Source of the DNA: Thiocapsa roseopersicina | GTDB taxonomy: Bacteria; Pseudomonadota; Gammaproteobacteria; Chromatiales; Chromatiaceae | DNA length: 64,000 bases | Reading direction: 5' to 3' | NCBI RefSeq assembly: GCF_900106925.1 | Contig: NZ_FNNZ01000023.1 | Coordinates: forward strand, 1 to 64,000 | Shown here: positions 29,745 through 38,715 of the stretch, one piece after another | Position numbering within the stretch: position 1 is the stretch's first letter | Layout: each line of letters begins with the position of its first letter | Notes under the pieces: generated by a model | What the model was told of the DNA's origin: nothing | The model's database searches: none | The model's input: the letters and a program-made list of their open reading frames with translations, nothing else | Program-made: the position numbers and the translations under genes

Positions 29745-30881
29745 TCAACGCAGGAATCGCCCTCGCTGAGTGACATGGTCGAACGAGAAGACATGAGCAT
29801 TCGGGGCCCGATCACAGCGCCCGACGAGACGGCCGAAAAACTCAAGACGGCCGGATCCGACGTGGATCTTGTCGCGACCATGCGCACCGCAGAGCGGGCA
29901 ATTCGCGACGTATCGCACGAGCGAAATCGCGTTGCCTTGCGCCTCGGGGCTCTCTCGGACCTCCAGCAGATAGTTCGTTTCTTTCGATAGGGGATCGAGA
30001 AATGCCGGGGCCAGCGTGACTCGATCAATGGTCAAGCGCACGAGCCATCCGAAAACCAACCAACTCGCCGACAGGATCAGCAGGATTCCCAGACCGGCTT
30101 TCAGGAAGGTCAAGGCAGTGCCCGCGGCACTCATCCCGATCAGGTAAATCCAGGTGATCGACACCACACCGAGCAGGGCGGCGAAGGCGAAAGCGAGATA
30201 AATCCGCCCGCCCCAGCCTGCAAGGTCGAAGCTCCTACTCCACAACCAGCGCACGAAGCGGTTGCCGGAGATGTGTGCTCGCCGATAGTGCACTTGAGCA
30301 ACCCGGAGCAGATCGATCTCGGTCGGCCGCGCGCTTTCGGTCATGCCGTTCGGGTTGTCGAACTGAAAACCGTAGCGGTTGCTTTTACCCGTCCCGCCCC
30401 CTTCAGCTCGATGGAGCCTCGGTTGCAGCGAAAGGCCCTCGGCTTCCAGACCGTCTGCGATGGTCGCTGCCTGCCGCTGCCAAGTCTTCTCGATCGTCGG
30501 CCAATGGGCCTTCATGCGATTCTTGGCTTTCTCGTGATCCTTTGACCATTGATCCGCCCCGGGCGTGTTGAATCGCACCATGCCGCCGAGGACCTCCGTC
30601 GCAAGAAACCCCCATTGATCAGGATCCCCGTCCGGTTTGAGTCGGTCGGGTTCCTCCTCCGTCAGGTGGCACAAGACGCGCAGCACCTTGATGGCCTGAG
30701 AACGGTCACCCCAACCGGCCGCGATTCGCTCGACAGACCTCGCAGTCCTTGAGACTTCCTGACTATCCCAACCGGTTTCGAACCGGTTCGGTTCCTGTTC
30801 CACGCCGGCATCCTCTGCCACCTTTGCATTCGCTTGATCAGTCACATCAACCTCAATCGGGGAGTCATCAATGGGAACCAT
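29745..30881 (-). CDS. Hypothetical membrane protein with C-terminal cysteine pair
   Basis: The 378-residue product has a charged soluble N-terminal part and two or three hydrophobic helices at about 220-290 ('IYLAFAFAALLGVVSITWIYL', 'LGILLILSASWLVFGWLV'). A C-terminal part has 'VANCPLCGAHGRDKIHVG' and a distal Cys, possibly a zinc site facing the cytoplasm. I do not recognise the family. Its start overlaps the start of the divergent CoiA-like gene over the palindrome-like ATGGGAACCAT. Confidence 0.65.
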   Translation of the reverse strand: MVPIDDSPIEVDVTDQANAKVAEDAGVEQEPNRFETGWDSQEVSRTARSVERIAAGWGDRSQAIKVLRVLCHLTEEEPDRLKPDGDPDQWGFLATEVLGGMVRFNTPGADQWSKDHEKAKNRMKAHWPTIEKTWQRQAATIADGLEAEGLSLQPRLHRAEGGGTGKSNRYGFQFDNPNGMTESARPTEIDLLRVAQVHYRRAHISGNRFVRWLWSRSFDLAGWGGRIYLAFAFAALLGVVSITWIYLIGMSAAGTALTFLKAGLGILLILSASWLVFGWLVRLTIDRVTLAPAFLDPLSKETNYLLEVRESPEAQGNAISLVRYVANCPLCGAHGRDKIHVGSGRLEFFGRLVGRCDRAPNAHVFSFDHVTQRGRFLR

Positions 30882-31788
30882 CGGTCTGTTTCAATCGTTC
30901 GGTGTCGACCAAGACGGTCGCATAGTGTCCGTCGAGGAAGTCAGCCGCGGCAAGGCGTGCGAGTGCTGCTGTCCGGAATGCGGCGAGGTCCTGATTGCGC
31001 GTCAAGGCGAGGTGCGTGCCTGGCATTTCGCTCACGCCGGTGGCGCGGACTGCGGTGGCGGCGCCGAAGGTGCACTGCATAGAGCGGCGAAGCAGGTGCT
31101 GTTGAGTCAGTCGGCGGTTCTTGTACCGGCACTTGAAGCCAAGGCGTCGCACCACTTGGACGACGGCCGCACGGGTGAAGTGACTTTGGTACGACCCCCG
31201 GAGCTCTGGGCATTTGAGTCGATGCGGGACGAGGTGCCGGTCGGTGATTATCGGATCGATGTGGTGGGAACACGCGACGGTACTCCGGTGTTCATCGAGA
31301 TCGCGGTTACCCATCCTGTCGGAGAGATCAAGCGAAGCGCCTTGGCCGCTCTGGGCGTGCGCTGCTTCGAGATCGTGCTCGAACCAAGCCTGCACGAGAC
31401 CTGGACTTGGGACGGGCTGCGTAGGGAAGTCCTGGAGTGCCCGGAGAACCGCACTTGGCTTTGTCATCCCGACTTGGCCGAGCTCGTCGATCAGGCGCGA
31501 TGCGAGGCGGTTGCCAGGGCCTTCGAGAAACCGGTCATCATGTCCGGAGTGCCTGAGCGCACTCGTTTTCGGCTCTATGGGACGCCGGTCCATCTCGTGT
31601 CTCAGGCGTGGGGGCTATGCCTCTGGTGGCCGTTCAACGAGCGAGTGAACCCGATCCTGAAGGCGGTTGCCAAGTCCTTCGGTGGCCGCTACAAAGGAGC
31701 GCCCTATCGGAATTGGGTCCTTCCCGTCGCCGTGAAGGTGGCGCTCGTGAGCCAACTCGAGGGATTGGGAGCTGTCCGGGAGGGCTAG
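30871..31788 (+). CDS. CoiA-like protein
   Basis: The 305-residue product has the CoiA-type N-terminal zinc-binding segment 'CCCPECGEVLIARQGEVRAWHFAHAGG' (about 30-57). A nuclease-like core follows with 'VGDYRIDVVGTRDGTPVFIEIAVTH' (about 125-149), giving D...E-I-A in place of the usual ExQ/ExK. CoiA-family proteins act in DNA processing during uptake or recombination. The altered catalytic residue makes nuclease activity uncertain. The gene is divergent from the membrane protein, with overlapping start codons. Confidence 0.65.
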   Translation: MGTIGLFQSFGVDQDGRIVSVEEVSRGKACECCCPECGEVLIARQGEVRAWHFAHAGGADCGGGAEGALHRAAKQVLLSQSAVLVPALEAKASHHLDDGRTGEVTLVRPPELWAFESMRDEVPVGDYRIDVVGTRDGTPVFIEIAVTHPVGEIKRSALAALGVRCFEIVLEPSLHETWTWDGLRREVLECPENRTWLCHPDLAELVDQARCEAVARAFEKPVIMSGVPERTRFRLYGTPVHLVSQAWGLCLWWPFNERVNPILKAVAKSFGGRYKGAPYRNWVLPVAVKVALVSQLEGLGAVREG

Positions 31789-32126
31789 ATCTTCCGTCTC
31801 GGTTCCACGGGGCGGCAAGCGTTTGCCGCCCGACCTGGCATCGCTCACGTATGCTAGGCCCGGCAGGCTGGTGATCCGAACCACCTTGGCGGTGGTATCG
31901 AAAGGGGCGCGTTTCGCTTGGACCTCGTGCCCTGTTCATCGACGAGGGCAACATGAATATCGACACCAAGGCTTCCGGATAGAGTTGCTGTAGGCGAGAG
32001 AACCGAGCACGGCGAGGATGCGTCCGCAATCACCGCGAGCCTCGCCATATTCCGAGTGCGCATGCCCTTGCGGTGGATCCGCCCGCTCGGCGCACGCTCT
32101 TCGATCAGCGGCTAAGGGGGTGATGT
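31789..32126. other. Non-coding stretch, 338 bp
   Basis: It lies between the CoiA-like gene and the DUF6868-like gene, both on the plus strand. I see no gene in it. It probably contains the promoter of the small membrane protein. Confidence 0.4.
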
Positions 32127-32369
32127 ATGACGACGACAGGCATCACGGATTTCCTGCTCTGGTGTGTCGGCATCAACTACGGATTTCTGCTTCTGTGGTT
32201 CGTGGGCTTCGCCTTTGCTCACGACTGGATGTATCGCCTGCACAGTCGATGGTTCAGGCTCTCGGTCGAGACCTTCGACGCGATTCATTATGCGGGCATG
32301 GCCGCCTACAAGCTGGCCATCCTGCTGCTGAACCTGGTGCCGCTTCTCGCGCTCCACCTGTCGGACTGA
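32127..32369 (+). CDS. DUF6868-like small membrane protein
   Basis: The 80-residue product has two hydrophobic helices ('LWCVGINYGFLLLWFVGFAF' and 'AAYKLAILLLNLVPLLALHL'). A conserved-looking linker 'HDWMYRLHSRWFRLSVETFDAIHYAGMA' lies between them. This matches my memory of the DUF6868 family, whose function is unknown. GGGGG lies upstream of the start. Confidence 0.7.
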   Translation: MTTTGITDFLLWCVGINYGFLLLWFVGFAFAHDWMYRLHSRWFRLSVETFDAIHYAGMAAYKLAILLLNLVPLLALHLSD

Positions 32370-32410
32370 CACCCCGGCCATGACCGGCGATGCCGCTGGA
32401 TCCCTCGAGA

Positions 32411-32671
32411 TCAGGACCAGCTGCGCGCGATCTTGCCCGGACCCCGATCCCAAAGCTGTCTCAGCAGGGCAGGGCGCCCCTCCAGCGCCGCGACCAGGGC
32501 ATCCTCGGCGGCCTCGTCGCCGCTGCGTTCCGCCCAAGCGCCCGCGAACCCGGCGAGCCACGCACGCTGGGCCTGGGCGTCGTCGAGCGGCGGGAACAGG
32601 TCGGACGTCCGAGCGCCTTCGAGGACGCGACTGCCGGCGTCGAACCAATCAAATATTGTCGTTTCGCTCAT
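32411..32671 (-). CDS. Small hypothetical protein downstream of the primase operon
   Basis: The 86-residue product begins MSETTIFDWFDAGSRVLEGA and is acidic and helical. The longer frame reaching 32953 runs through the terminator and the primase gene, so I use the ATG at 32671. It lies just beyond the operon terminator and may be read by readthrough or from its own promoter. Family unknown. Confidence 0.6.
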   Translation of the reverse strand: MSETTIFDWFDAGSRVLEGARTSDLFPPLDDAQAQRAWLAGFAGAWAERSGDEAAEDALVAALEGRPALLRQLWDRGPGKIARSWS

Positions 32672-32735
32672 CGGGCATCGTCGGTGAACAGCCGAAAGGG
32701 GCTCAGTATCGCGCGCTGCTCGATGCCGCAACAAA

Positions 32736-32767
32736 AAACCCGCCGGAGCTTGCGCCCCGGCGGGTTT
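32736..32767 (-). terminator. Intrinsic terminator of the recombination operon
   Basis: A perfect 11-bp stem (AAACCCGCCGG / CCGGCGGGTTT) with a 10-base loop is followed on the minus strand by a run of T. It lies 70 bp after the primase stop and closes the ten-kilobase minus-strand operon. Confidence 0.9.
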
Positions 32768-32837
32768 GCTTGGGTTGACGGATGACCTCGCCGATCGCGC
32801 ACCCGTCGGGGTGCGGGTCGATGAGCTCACCGCTTGG

Positions 32838-33896
32838 TCAGGCCACGGCGCGCAGGTCGAGGCGCCACAGGTCGCACCAGTCGAGGCTTTTGCTGCCCTC
32901 CGGGATCGGCCCTTTGGGCAGGTGCAGCGCCACGCGGACGCCTCGGGAGACAAGCCGCTCGCGCAGCGCGAGGGCGGCCTGCTCCCCGGTTCCCGAGCGA
33001 TCCAGGTCGGCCCAGATCACGATCAGCCCGACCCCGGGCGGCGGCACGAACCGCTGCAGCAGGGTCGCGGAGATCCCGGCCCAGACCGGCATCGCGGTGC
33101 GCTGGCGGATCACCAGTGCGGTCTCGATCCCTTCGGTGATCCCCAGTGTCGGACCGGCCGGGTAGAGCCGCACGGCTCCCCCGCAGACCGTGCCGATCGG
33201 TGGCATCATCTTCTTCGGGTGCGCGACCGGGGCCTTGTGTCCCGCGCGATCGAGGTAGATCCGGTGCAGCGACACCGACCGACCCTCGGCATCCGACACC
33301 TTGGCCACAAGCGCCGGGAAGGTGCCGACTCTCGTCCTGCCCTCGTAGTAGGCGAGCCCCGGATGAAACCGGAGCACGCGCGGGTCGGGTTCGGCATCGA
33401 TTCCGCGCCGGGACAGATAGCGCCGCAGCGGGAGGGCCTGCCGGTCGTCCGGGTCCAGGGTCTCGGACCAGACGCGCCGAAGCGCGGCCTCGGCCGAGCC
33501 GGCGTCCTTTCCGACATCGTTGGCCGGCGGAGAGACGACGACGGGTCTCGGCCGTGCATCGATGGTCCGCGGGTGTCCCGCGTCGATGCCCAGATCCCCG
33601 GCGACTGCCTCCAGGGTTTCGCGAAAGCCCCAGTCGTTGGCCCACATCAGCAGCGCGAAGCCGTCGCGACGGGGGCCGCAGCTGTTGCAGATCCCGCCGC
33701 CGGTCTCCGCCGCATCGCGGAAGACCCGGAACCCGTCCGATCCGCCATGGACCGGGCAGGGTACGTGGCGACCCGGCCGGGCCAGTGCCGGCTCCAGGGT
33801 CGGCGCGAGCCGAGCGAGGATGCCGCTCCAGCGTCCGCGGGCCTGTTCGCGGACGGTCTGTGCGTCGATGGTCATCTGTCGTCTCGAATGGTTCAT
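32838..33896 (-). CDS. TOPRIM-domain DNA primase (plasmid/ICE type)
   Basis: The 352-residue product has a primase-type zinc finger ('HVPCPVHGG...GICNSCGPRRDG', about 45-80) and a C-terminal TOPRIM domain ('TLGITEGIETALVI' at about 240, 'LIVIWADLDRSGTGEQAAL' at about 290). Such proteins prime replication of plasmids and integrative elements. The ATG at 33896 is chosen because the operon's conserved leader ends two bases upstream; an ATG at 33926 would lie inside the leader. It is the last gene before the terminator. Confidence 0.85.
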   Translation of the reverse strand: MNHSRRQMTIDAQTVREQARGRWSGILARLAPTLEPALARPGRHVPCPVHGGSDGFRVFRDAAETGGGICNSCGPRRDGFALLMWANDWGFRETLEAVAGDLGIDAGHPRTIDARPRPVVVSPPANDVGKDAGSAEAALRRVWSETLDPDDRQALPLRRYLSRRGIDAEPDPRVLRFHPGLAYYEGRTRVGTFPALVAKVSDAEGRSVSLHRIYLDRAGHKAPVAHPKKMMPPIGTVCGGAVRLYPAGPTLGITEGIETALVIRQRTAMPVWAGISATLLQRFVPPPGVGLIVIWADLDRSGTGEQAALALRERLVSRGVRVALHLPKGPIPEGSKSLDWCDLWRLDLRAVA

Positions 33897-33966
33897 GCGG
33901 TGTGTCTCCGAGGTCGGGCGGGGCACACCTCCCCGACGGGGAGATGGGCCCCGCGGGGTTGAGTGG
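33897..33966 (-). promoter_or_regulatory. Conserved two-hairpin leader of the primase gene
   Basis: In the sense direction CTCCCC...GGGGAG forms the first hairpin. GGTGTG...CACACC forms the second, whose 19-base loop contains the Shine-Dalgarno GGAGA. Confidence 0.7.
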
Positions 33967-33996
33967 ATCGGGTTCTTTGCGATGGTCGATCGACTG

Positions 33997-34500
33997 TCAG
34001 AGCACGCCGCGCTCGGCCATGGAGACGGCCTCGCCGTCGCCGACGATCATGTGATCGATCACCCGCACGTCGAACAGCGACAGACCTTCGCGCAGGCGCT
34101 GGGTGAGGCGCAGATCGGCTTGGGAGGGCTCGGGAACGCCCGAGGGGTGGTTGTGGGCGAAGATGACCGCCGCCGCACCGGTCTCCACCACCTTGCGCAG
34201 GACCTCTCTGGGATGCACGCTGGCCCCGTCGATGGTGCCGCGGAACAGCTCCTCGTAGCGGATGACGCGATGGCGGTTGTCCAGATACAGGCAGGCGAAC
34301 ACCTCGTAGTGCAGGCCGTAGAGCCGCAGCTTGAGGAAGTTGCGCGTGGCCTCCGGGTTGGTCAGGCAGTCCTGCTTGACCAGGTACTTCTGCTCCAGGC
34401 AGCGGATGGCGTTGGCCACCAGCTCCCGATCGCTTTCCGGCAAGTCGGCCCGGCGCATGTGGTCGGGTTCCAGGGGCAGTGACAGCTGGGGTTTCTTCAT
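33997..34500 (-). CDS. radC: RadC-family JAB/MPN-domain protein
   Basis: The 167-residue product has the JAMM metal site: '[20 protein letters not shown]', then '[20 protein letters not shown]' (H-x-H...D), with an upstream Glu. RadC proteins occur in nearly all large ICEs and in SXT/R391 they close the recombination block; the biochemical role is unsettled. I use the ATG at 34500, directly after the leader; the ATG at 34533 lies inside it. Confidence 0.9.
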   Translation of the reverse strand: MKKPQLSLPLEPDHMRRADLPESDRELVANAIRCLEQKYLVKQDCLTNPEATRNFLKLRLYGLHYEVFACLYLDNRHRVIRYEELFRGTIDGASVHPREVLRKVVETGAAAVIFAHNHPSGVPEPSQADLRLTQRLREGLSLFDVRVIDHMIVGDGEAVSMAERGVL

Positions 34501-34575
34501 GGGTCGTGTCTCCGGGGTCGAGCGGGGAGACATGTCCCCCCGTGCGGGAAGGATGTCCCCGCGGGGTGGATGGCT
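34501..34575 (-). promoter_or_regulatory. Conserved two-hairpin leader of radC
   Basis: The second hairpin pairs TGTCTCC with GGAGACA across 12 bases and includes the Shine-Dalgarno GGAG in the 3' arm. A CCCCGCGGGG palindrome lies upstream. Confidence 0.75.
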
Positions 34576-34584
34576 GTCGGCGCG

Positions 34585-35370
34585 CTAGGCCGTGCGTTGC
34601 AGCGGCGGCAGCGCCGCGTCGTCGAAGAGGCTCAACTGACGGCTCTCGGTGGCCGCCGTGACGGCCGCGAGGCGTTGTGGTGCGAGGGCCGGGAGGATCT
34701 CGGGGATCGGCTCGGGTGTACCGACGACGTGTCGGGGTGAGGCGAGGCGATGCGTCACCACCTCCAGATCGGCCGGGTTGCCGAGCGCATTGCCGCGGTA
34801 GACCAGGATCTCCCCGAGCGGACCGTGCAGGGCCGCATTGGCGAGCAGCTGGCAGGCGGTCATGCGCGCGCACAGCGGATCCAGATCGATCGCCGTGAGC
34901 GACAGACGCCGCAGCGCCTCGACACCGTGTGTCGTCGCGACGCTGTTGCAGACCGACAGCAGCAGGATTCCCGCACCGCTGGTCGGCTCCAGGATCGTGA
35001 TGAAGCGGTCCTTCGGATGCGCGGACGGATCCAAGTCGCCGGTGTTGATCTCGGCCATGAAATCCGCGACCGATTGGGGCGTGAAGTACTGCCCCATCCA
35101 TTTGCTTTGGCCGTGCGCGCTCAGCTCCATGTAGACGGTACCCAGGATGTCGCGCCAGGGGTTCTCGGCGACGAGCCGTCCGTAGAGGCCGGAGAGCTCG
35201 AACAGCGCCGTGTGGCGCCGCTCGTCCCAGGGGGTTTCGAGTCGCTCGCCGAAGCCGGCGAGGACATCCATGGTCAGGAAGCGCAGCCATTCGTCGGGGC
35301 GATGGTCGCCGCGACGCGCAAGGGTTTCGATCATGCCCGTCAGTGCGCGGGCGGGGTGGGGTGTGGTCAT
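34585..35370 (-). CDS. N-6 DNA methylase-like protein without the catalytic motif
   Basis: The 261-residue product has 'QYFTPQSVADFMAEI' and SAM-binding 'TILEPTSGAGILLLSV' (about 100-145), then 'LTAIDLDPLCARMTACQLL', as in N6-adenine methylases of type I systems. It stops soon after, and no NPPY/NPPF motif IV is present. It may bind SAM or DNA without methylating, or need a partner. The ATG at 35370 follows the leader; the frame to 35565 runs through it. Confidence 0.75.
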   Translation of the reverse strand: MTTPHPARALTGMIETLARRGDHRPDEWLRFLTMDVLAGFGERLETPWDERRHTALFELSGLYGRLVAENPWRDILGTVYMELSAHGQSKWMGQYFTPQSVADFMAEINTGDLDPSAHPKDRFITILEPTSGAGILLLSVCNSVATTHGVEALRRLSLTAIDLDPLCARMTACQLLANAALHGPLGEILVYRGNALGNPADLEVVTHRLASPRHVVGTPEPIPEILPALAPQRLAAVTAATESRQLSLFDDAALPPLQRTA

Positions 35371-35440
35371 GCGTCTCTCCGGTGAAGGGGAGACGCACCG
35401 TCCCCGGGGGAGAGTGCCTCTCCCCGCGGGGTGGATTGGA
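35371..35440 (-). promoter_or_regulatory. Conserved two-hairpin leader of the methylase-like gene
   Basis: Hairpin 1 pairs GGGGAGAG with CTCTCCCC across three bases. Hairpin 2 pairs GCGTCTC with GAGACGC across 12 bases, with the Shine-Dalgarno GGAGAG overlapping the 3' arm right before ATG. Confidence 0.8.
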
Positions 35441-35640
35441 TCAGTGGGTTCGGCTGTGTTTCCGGCGGACCGGGCGGCCAGCGACCGCTTCTCGGAGATC
35501 CTCGACAGCGAGAATCCGGGGAACCGTGCTTGCGATGAACGCGGGAGCGCGCCCACGGCGAGCACACCTCCCGGACCCGGACCGACCGTCCGAGAAGGAC
35601 GGCCGGCCCGCGGGTCCGATGGATGGGGTCAGTTCAGGGG

Positions 35641-37419
35641 TCAGGTCAGGAGGAGCTGCTCGGCAATCCCGAACAACACGGTCTTCAGATCCGCGACGGC
35701 ATCGATGCGCACGGCAACCGGGAACAGACGCCCGACGTCCACGGCGATGCCCACGCCGATCATCTCGATGCCGGCCGCGCCGGCCCGTTCGATCAGGTCG
35801 GCGGCGGTGCACACGTCGTCGGGTTGTCCGTCGGTGAGGGTGATGATCACCTTGCGCGTCTCGCGACGGGCCAGCAGGTCCGCCGCGGCGAACCACAGCG
35901 CCCCGGTCATGGGCGTGCCGCCGCGACCGCGTTGGACGAACGCCCCGACGCGGGACGCCACCCGCTCGCCGTGCGCGAGGATCCGGGTCACTTTGTCGGA
36001 CTGACCCTGCAGGCTCGGGAACGCCGTCACCGCGCGCGAGACGCCTTTGACGGGCTCCAGCGCCAACGCCGCGGCCGCATCCAACGCGATCGCATCTCGG
36101 CCTGCACTCATGGACGAGGACAGATCCACCAACAGGTGCAGCGCCGTATTCGGCGCGATCGCCTGCTCCCGGATCCGAAACACCCGCGGGTCGCCGACAC
36201 CGGCGCGGTGCAGGTGACGTGGACTCAAGGATCGTCCGTGTCGACCCGCTCGGGCGCGTTCCAGGGTGCGGGTCTCGATCAAGCCCTGCAGACGGGCCGC
36301 GAGTTTCGCCGAGTGTCCCTTGACGCGGTCCAGGGCCATCCGTCCCGATTGCAGGTCCCCGACATACGCCTCCGCTGCGGGAAGCAGCGTCGCCGAATCG
36401 CGGTGTTGCCCGTTCAGGGCTTGGGCGACCGACGCGAAGAGATCCTCCGGAAGCTCGTCGTCGGTGGCGGAGAGCGCCTGCTGCAGTGCACGGCGGGCGT
36501 CGTTGCTTGCCGTGGTCCTGCCGGGGTCGTTGGTCCCGGCGTCTGCAGGTCGACCGTCTTGGCCCTGCTCGCCTTCCTCGTCCCGATCGTCAACTCCATC
36601 GTCTGCGGATGCGTCGTTCTCGGATCCTCCGTCTCCGGCATCACCCTGTTCGGTGTCGTCTCCGGACCGACTGTTCGTGGACGTTTCCCGCGCATCGTCA
36701 TCGTTTTGCCACGCTCCATTCCCTGTGTCCGGATTGGATGCCGGGTCGGAACCCGCACCGCGATCCGCGTCGGACTGTTGCGGCGCCGGAGGCGGCGGCT
36801 CCTGCGATTCCTCCTCGATCAACCCGACGATCCGCCGCGCGAGGTCGATCGACGCCGCCGTGCCCGCCAGCCTCGGGATCTCGGACATCAGTCCCTGCAG
36901 CCGGTGGACGAAGCGCGGTTGGAAGACCGCCCGCATGGCGCGGTCGGCCTCCTTGGCGTGACTCGCCAGCGCCTCCTGCTTGCGGTAACGGTGCCGCGCC
37001 AGGGCGAGGACCCCGTTGCCGAGGATGTCGGACGGGCTCTCGGTCTCGTCCACTGCCGACAGCGACCCGTCGGCCACCAAGGCGGACACGACCGCATCGA
37101 GCGTCCTGCGGGTCCCCGGATAGGCGGCGATCAGCTCGCCCTCGATCCGGATGTCTTCGATGACCCCTTGGATAAACCGCTCCAGCGGCGCGTGCGCCCT
37201 CGGCAGGGCGAAGTCGGTGTAGCGGACATGGGCCGCTTCGTGGGCCAGATAGCCCCACGCCAGCGTCCGGGCCGTCGGGTCGGTCCCGATCGCGGGAATG
37301 ACGATCACGCCGCCGTCGGTACGGGCCTGCGTGCCGCCGACCCGAACGGGGATACCGAATTTGCGTCCGTAGGCGGCGGCGACGATCGGCAGTGCGTCGG
37401 TCAAGGTCTTGGGTGTCAT
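35641..37419 (-). CDS. CobT-like VWA-domain protein
   Basis: The 592-residue product starts with a metalloprotease-like region ('YLAHEAAHVRYTDF', HExxH at about 60). A long acidic, Asp/Glu/Asn-rich linker (about 225-310) leads to a C-terminal VWA domain with MIDAS 'LLVDLSSSMSAGRD' (about 435) and 'IITLTDGQPDDV' (about 530). The layout matches CobT-like proteins that pair with a MoxR/CobS-like ATPase, present here in the same operon. Such pairs act as chelatase- or remodelling-type machines; in SXT/R391 ICEs the cobS/cobT-like genes have no settled function. Confidence 0.85.
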   Translation of the reverse strand: MTPKTLTDALPIVAAAYGRKFGIPVRVGGTQARTDGGVIVIPAIGTDPTARTLAWGYLAHEAAHVRYTDFALPRAHAPLERFIQGVIEDIRIEGELIAAYPGTRRTLDAVVSALVADGSLSAVDETESPSDILGNGVLALARHRYRKQEALASHAKEADRAMRAVFQPRFVHRLQGLMSEIPRLAGTAASIDLARRIVGLIEEESQEPPPPAPQQSDADRGAGSDPASNPDTGNGAWQNDDDARETSTNSRSGDDTEQGDAGDGGSENDASADDGVDDRDEEGEQGQDGRPADAGTNDPGRTTASNDARRALQQALSATDDELPEDLFASVAQALNGQHRDSATLLPAAEAYVGDLQSGRMALDRVKGHSAKLAARLQGLIETRTLERARAGRHGRSLSPRHLHRAGVGDPRVFRIREQAIAPNTALHLLVDLSSSMSAGRDAIALDAAAALALEPVKGVSRAVTAFPSLQGQSDKVTRILAHGERVASRVGAFVQRGRGGTPMTGALWFAAADLLARRETRKVIITLTDGQPDDVCTAADLIERAGAAGIEMIGVGIAVDVGRLFPVAVRIDAVADLKTVLFGIAEQLLLT

Positions 37420-37490
37420 GGTGTGCTCCTGAGTGAAAAAAGGGGCACACCACCCCGGCGGGGTCGGTGTACCCCGGTCGGGTGGGATGA
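37420..37490 (-). promoter_or_regulatory. Conserved two-hairpin leader of the CobT-like gene
   Basis: Hairpin 1 pairs GGGGT with ACCCC. Hairpin 2 pairs GGTGTGC with GCACACC, with AGGA just before the 3' arm, which runs directly into ATG. Confidence 0.75.
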
Positions 37491-37533
37491 TGCGAAGCCG
37501 GCGCGGATGCGCCGGCTCGGGTTCAGGCTCGGA

Positions 37534-38631
37534 TCAGAAGAAGAAGCCCTCGACGTCCGCGATCGTCTCCTCGACGGGCCTGGCGAACGCGGGCTCCGGC
37601 GGGTTGTCCGGCTGGTTGAGCCGCGCTTCGGAGCCTGTCTCGGCCTCAATCGGCATATCGCCGAATAAGGCGTCCATCTCGGCCTCGAAGTCCATCGCAG
37701 ACTGCACGGCGCGCGGAGCGGATAGCTCCGTGCCCGCATGAACGAGCGGCAACGGCGTGACCTCGTTCGGCGTAGCGTCCGATGCCATGTCGCTTTCGTT
37801 CGGTACGCCGCCCTGTTGCACCGCCCACTGGCCCGCCCCGTGGCGTGCCATGCGCTCGGCGTCCGAGAGGAGCAGTGCGAGCCCCATGCCTTCGTTGAAG
37901 ATCGGGCCGTCGATCGGGCCGTCCGGCAGGCGGGCGATCCAGTCATCGAGGGTGTCCACCACCGGATGGATGCGCCGGTCCACGAAGGACAGGCAGGCGA
38001 GTTTCTCGCGAATGCGTCGGAAGGTTCCGAGCGCACGGCGATGCAGCTTTTCCTTGCCCTCGAAGCTGCCTTCGAGTTCGCGGGCCATCTGCTCGACTTC
38101 GGCGAAGATGCCGTCGCCGAGCCCCTGGACCTCCTCCTCGAGCGTCCCCGGTTGTTCGGCCGGGGCGATCCGCACGATCTGGTAGCCGAAGCGCAGGCGT
38201 GTGCCGACGACCTCCGCCGGCTCGATCGCCCGGCGGATCGGTTCCTCCCAGGCGGGCAGATTGGAGATCCACTCCTCCAACGCCCGGTCGTAACCGGCCA
38301 GAAAGGACCGTGTTTCCGTGTCGAATTCCATCTTCAGCACCGCCAAGCTCTCGGCGATCGACTCGGCGTGCGCATGCGGCACGGCAAACCCGCCGAGAAA
38401 GCGGGTTCCGACCTGCAGGCAGGTGCGCTCCGCACCCTTCTTGATGCGGTGAAAGATCTTGAGCGGCTCGGGGTCGCAGACCCGTTTCGATCCCAAGGAG
38501 ACCAGCTCCTCGGGCGGGACCTCGGTCCCGAGCTTCAGGTCTTCGGCACGCAGTTTCTTGCGTCCGGACCAGATGGCGACGTTCAACATGACCAGAGTGA
38601 TCCGGTCGGTGACGTGGGTGATCGTGTGCAT
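37534..38631 (-). CDS. DUF3150 protein
   Basis: The 365-residue product begins MHTITHVTDRITLVMLNVAI and has 'WSGRKKLRAEDL' and 'FHRIKKGAERTCLQVGTRFLG', typical of DUF3150 proteins found beside cobS/cobT-like genes in plasmids and ICEs. The centre is helical and possibly coiled-coil ('GIFAEVEQMARELEGSFEGKE'). It ends IADVEGFFF, matching the aromatic tail of two other operon products. Function unknown; a structural or adaptor role with the ATPase/VWA pair is plausible. Confidence 0.8.
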   Translation of the reverse strand: MHTITHVTDRITLVMLNVAIWSGRKKLRAEDLKLGTEVPPEELVSLGSKRVCDPEPLKIFHRIKKGAERTCLQVGTRFLGGFAVPHAHAESIAESLAVLKMEFDTETRSFLAGYDRALEEWISNLPAWEEPIRRAIEPAEVVGTRLRFGYQIVRIAPAEQPGTLEEEVQGLGDGIFAEVEQMARELEGSFEGKEKLHRRALGTFRRIREKLACLSFVDRRIHPVVDTLDDWIARLPDGPIDGPIFNEGMGLALLLSDAERMARHGAGQWAVQQGGVPNESDMASDATPNEVTPLPLVHAGTELSAPRAVQSAMDFEAEMDALFGDMPIEAETGSEARLNQPDNPPEPAFARPVEETIADVEGFFF

Positions 38632-38712
38632 AATTGGGCTCCCCGGCGAACCGGGACGCACGCGATCGCCGGGCGGCGAAGACGTGCGCCGCGGTCGGCC
38701 GTGTGTCGAGAT
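38632..38712 (-). promoter_or_regulatory. Variant leader of the DUF3150 gene
   Basis: CCCGG-TTCG-CCGGG forms a hairpin whose 3' arm overlaps the Shine-Dalgarno GGGGAG. The sequence differs from the other leaders but keeps the Shine-Dalgarno-in-stem arrangement. Confidence 0.55.
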
Positions 38713-38715
38713 GGG

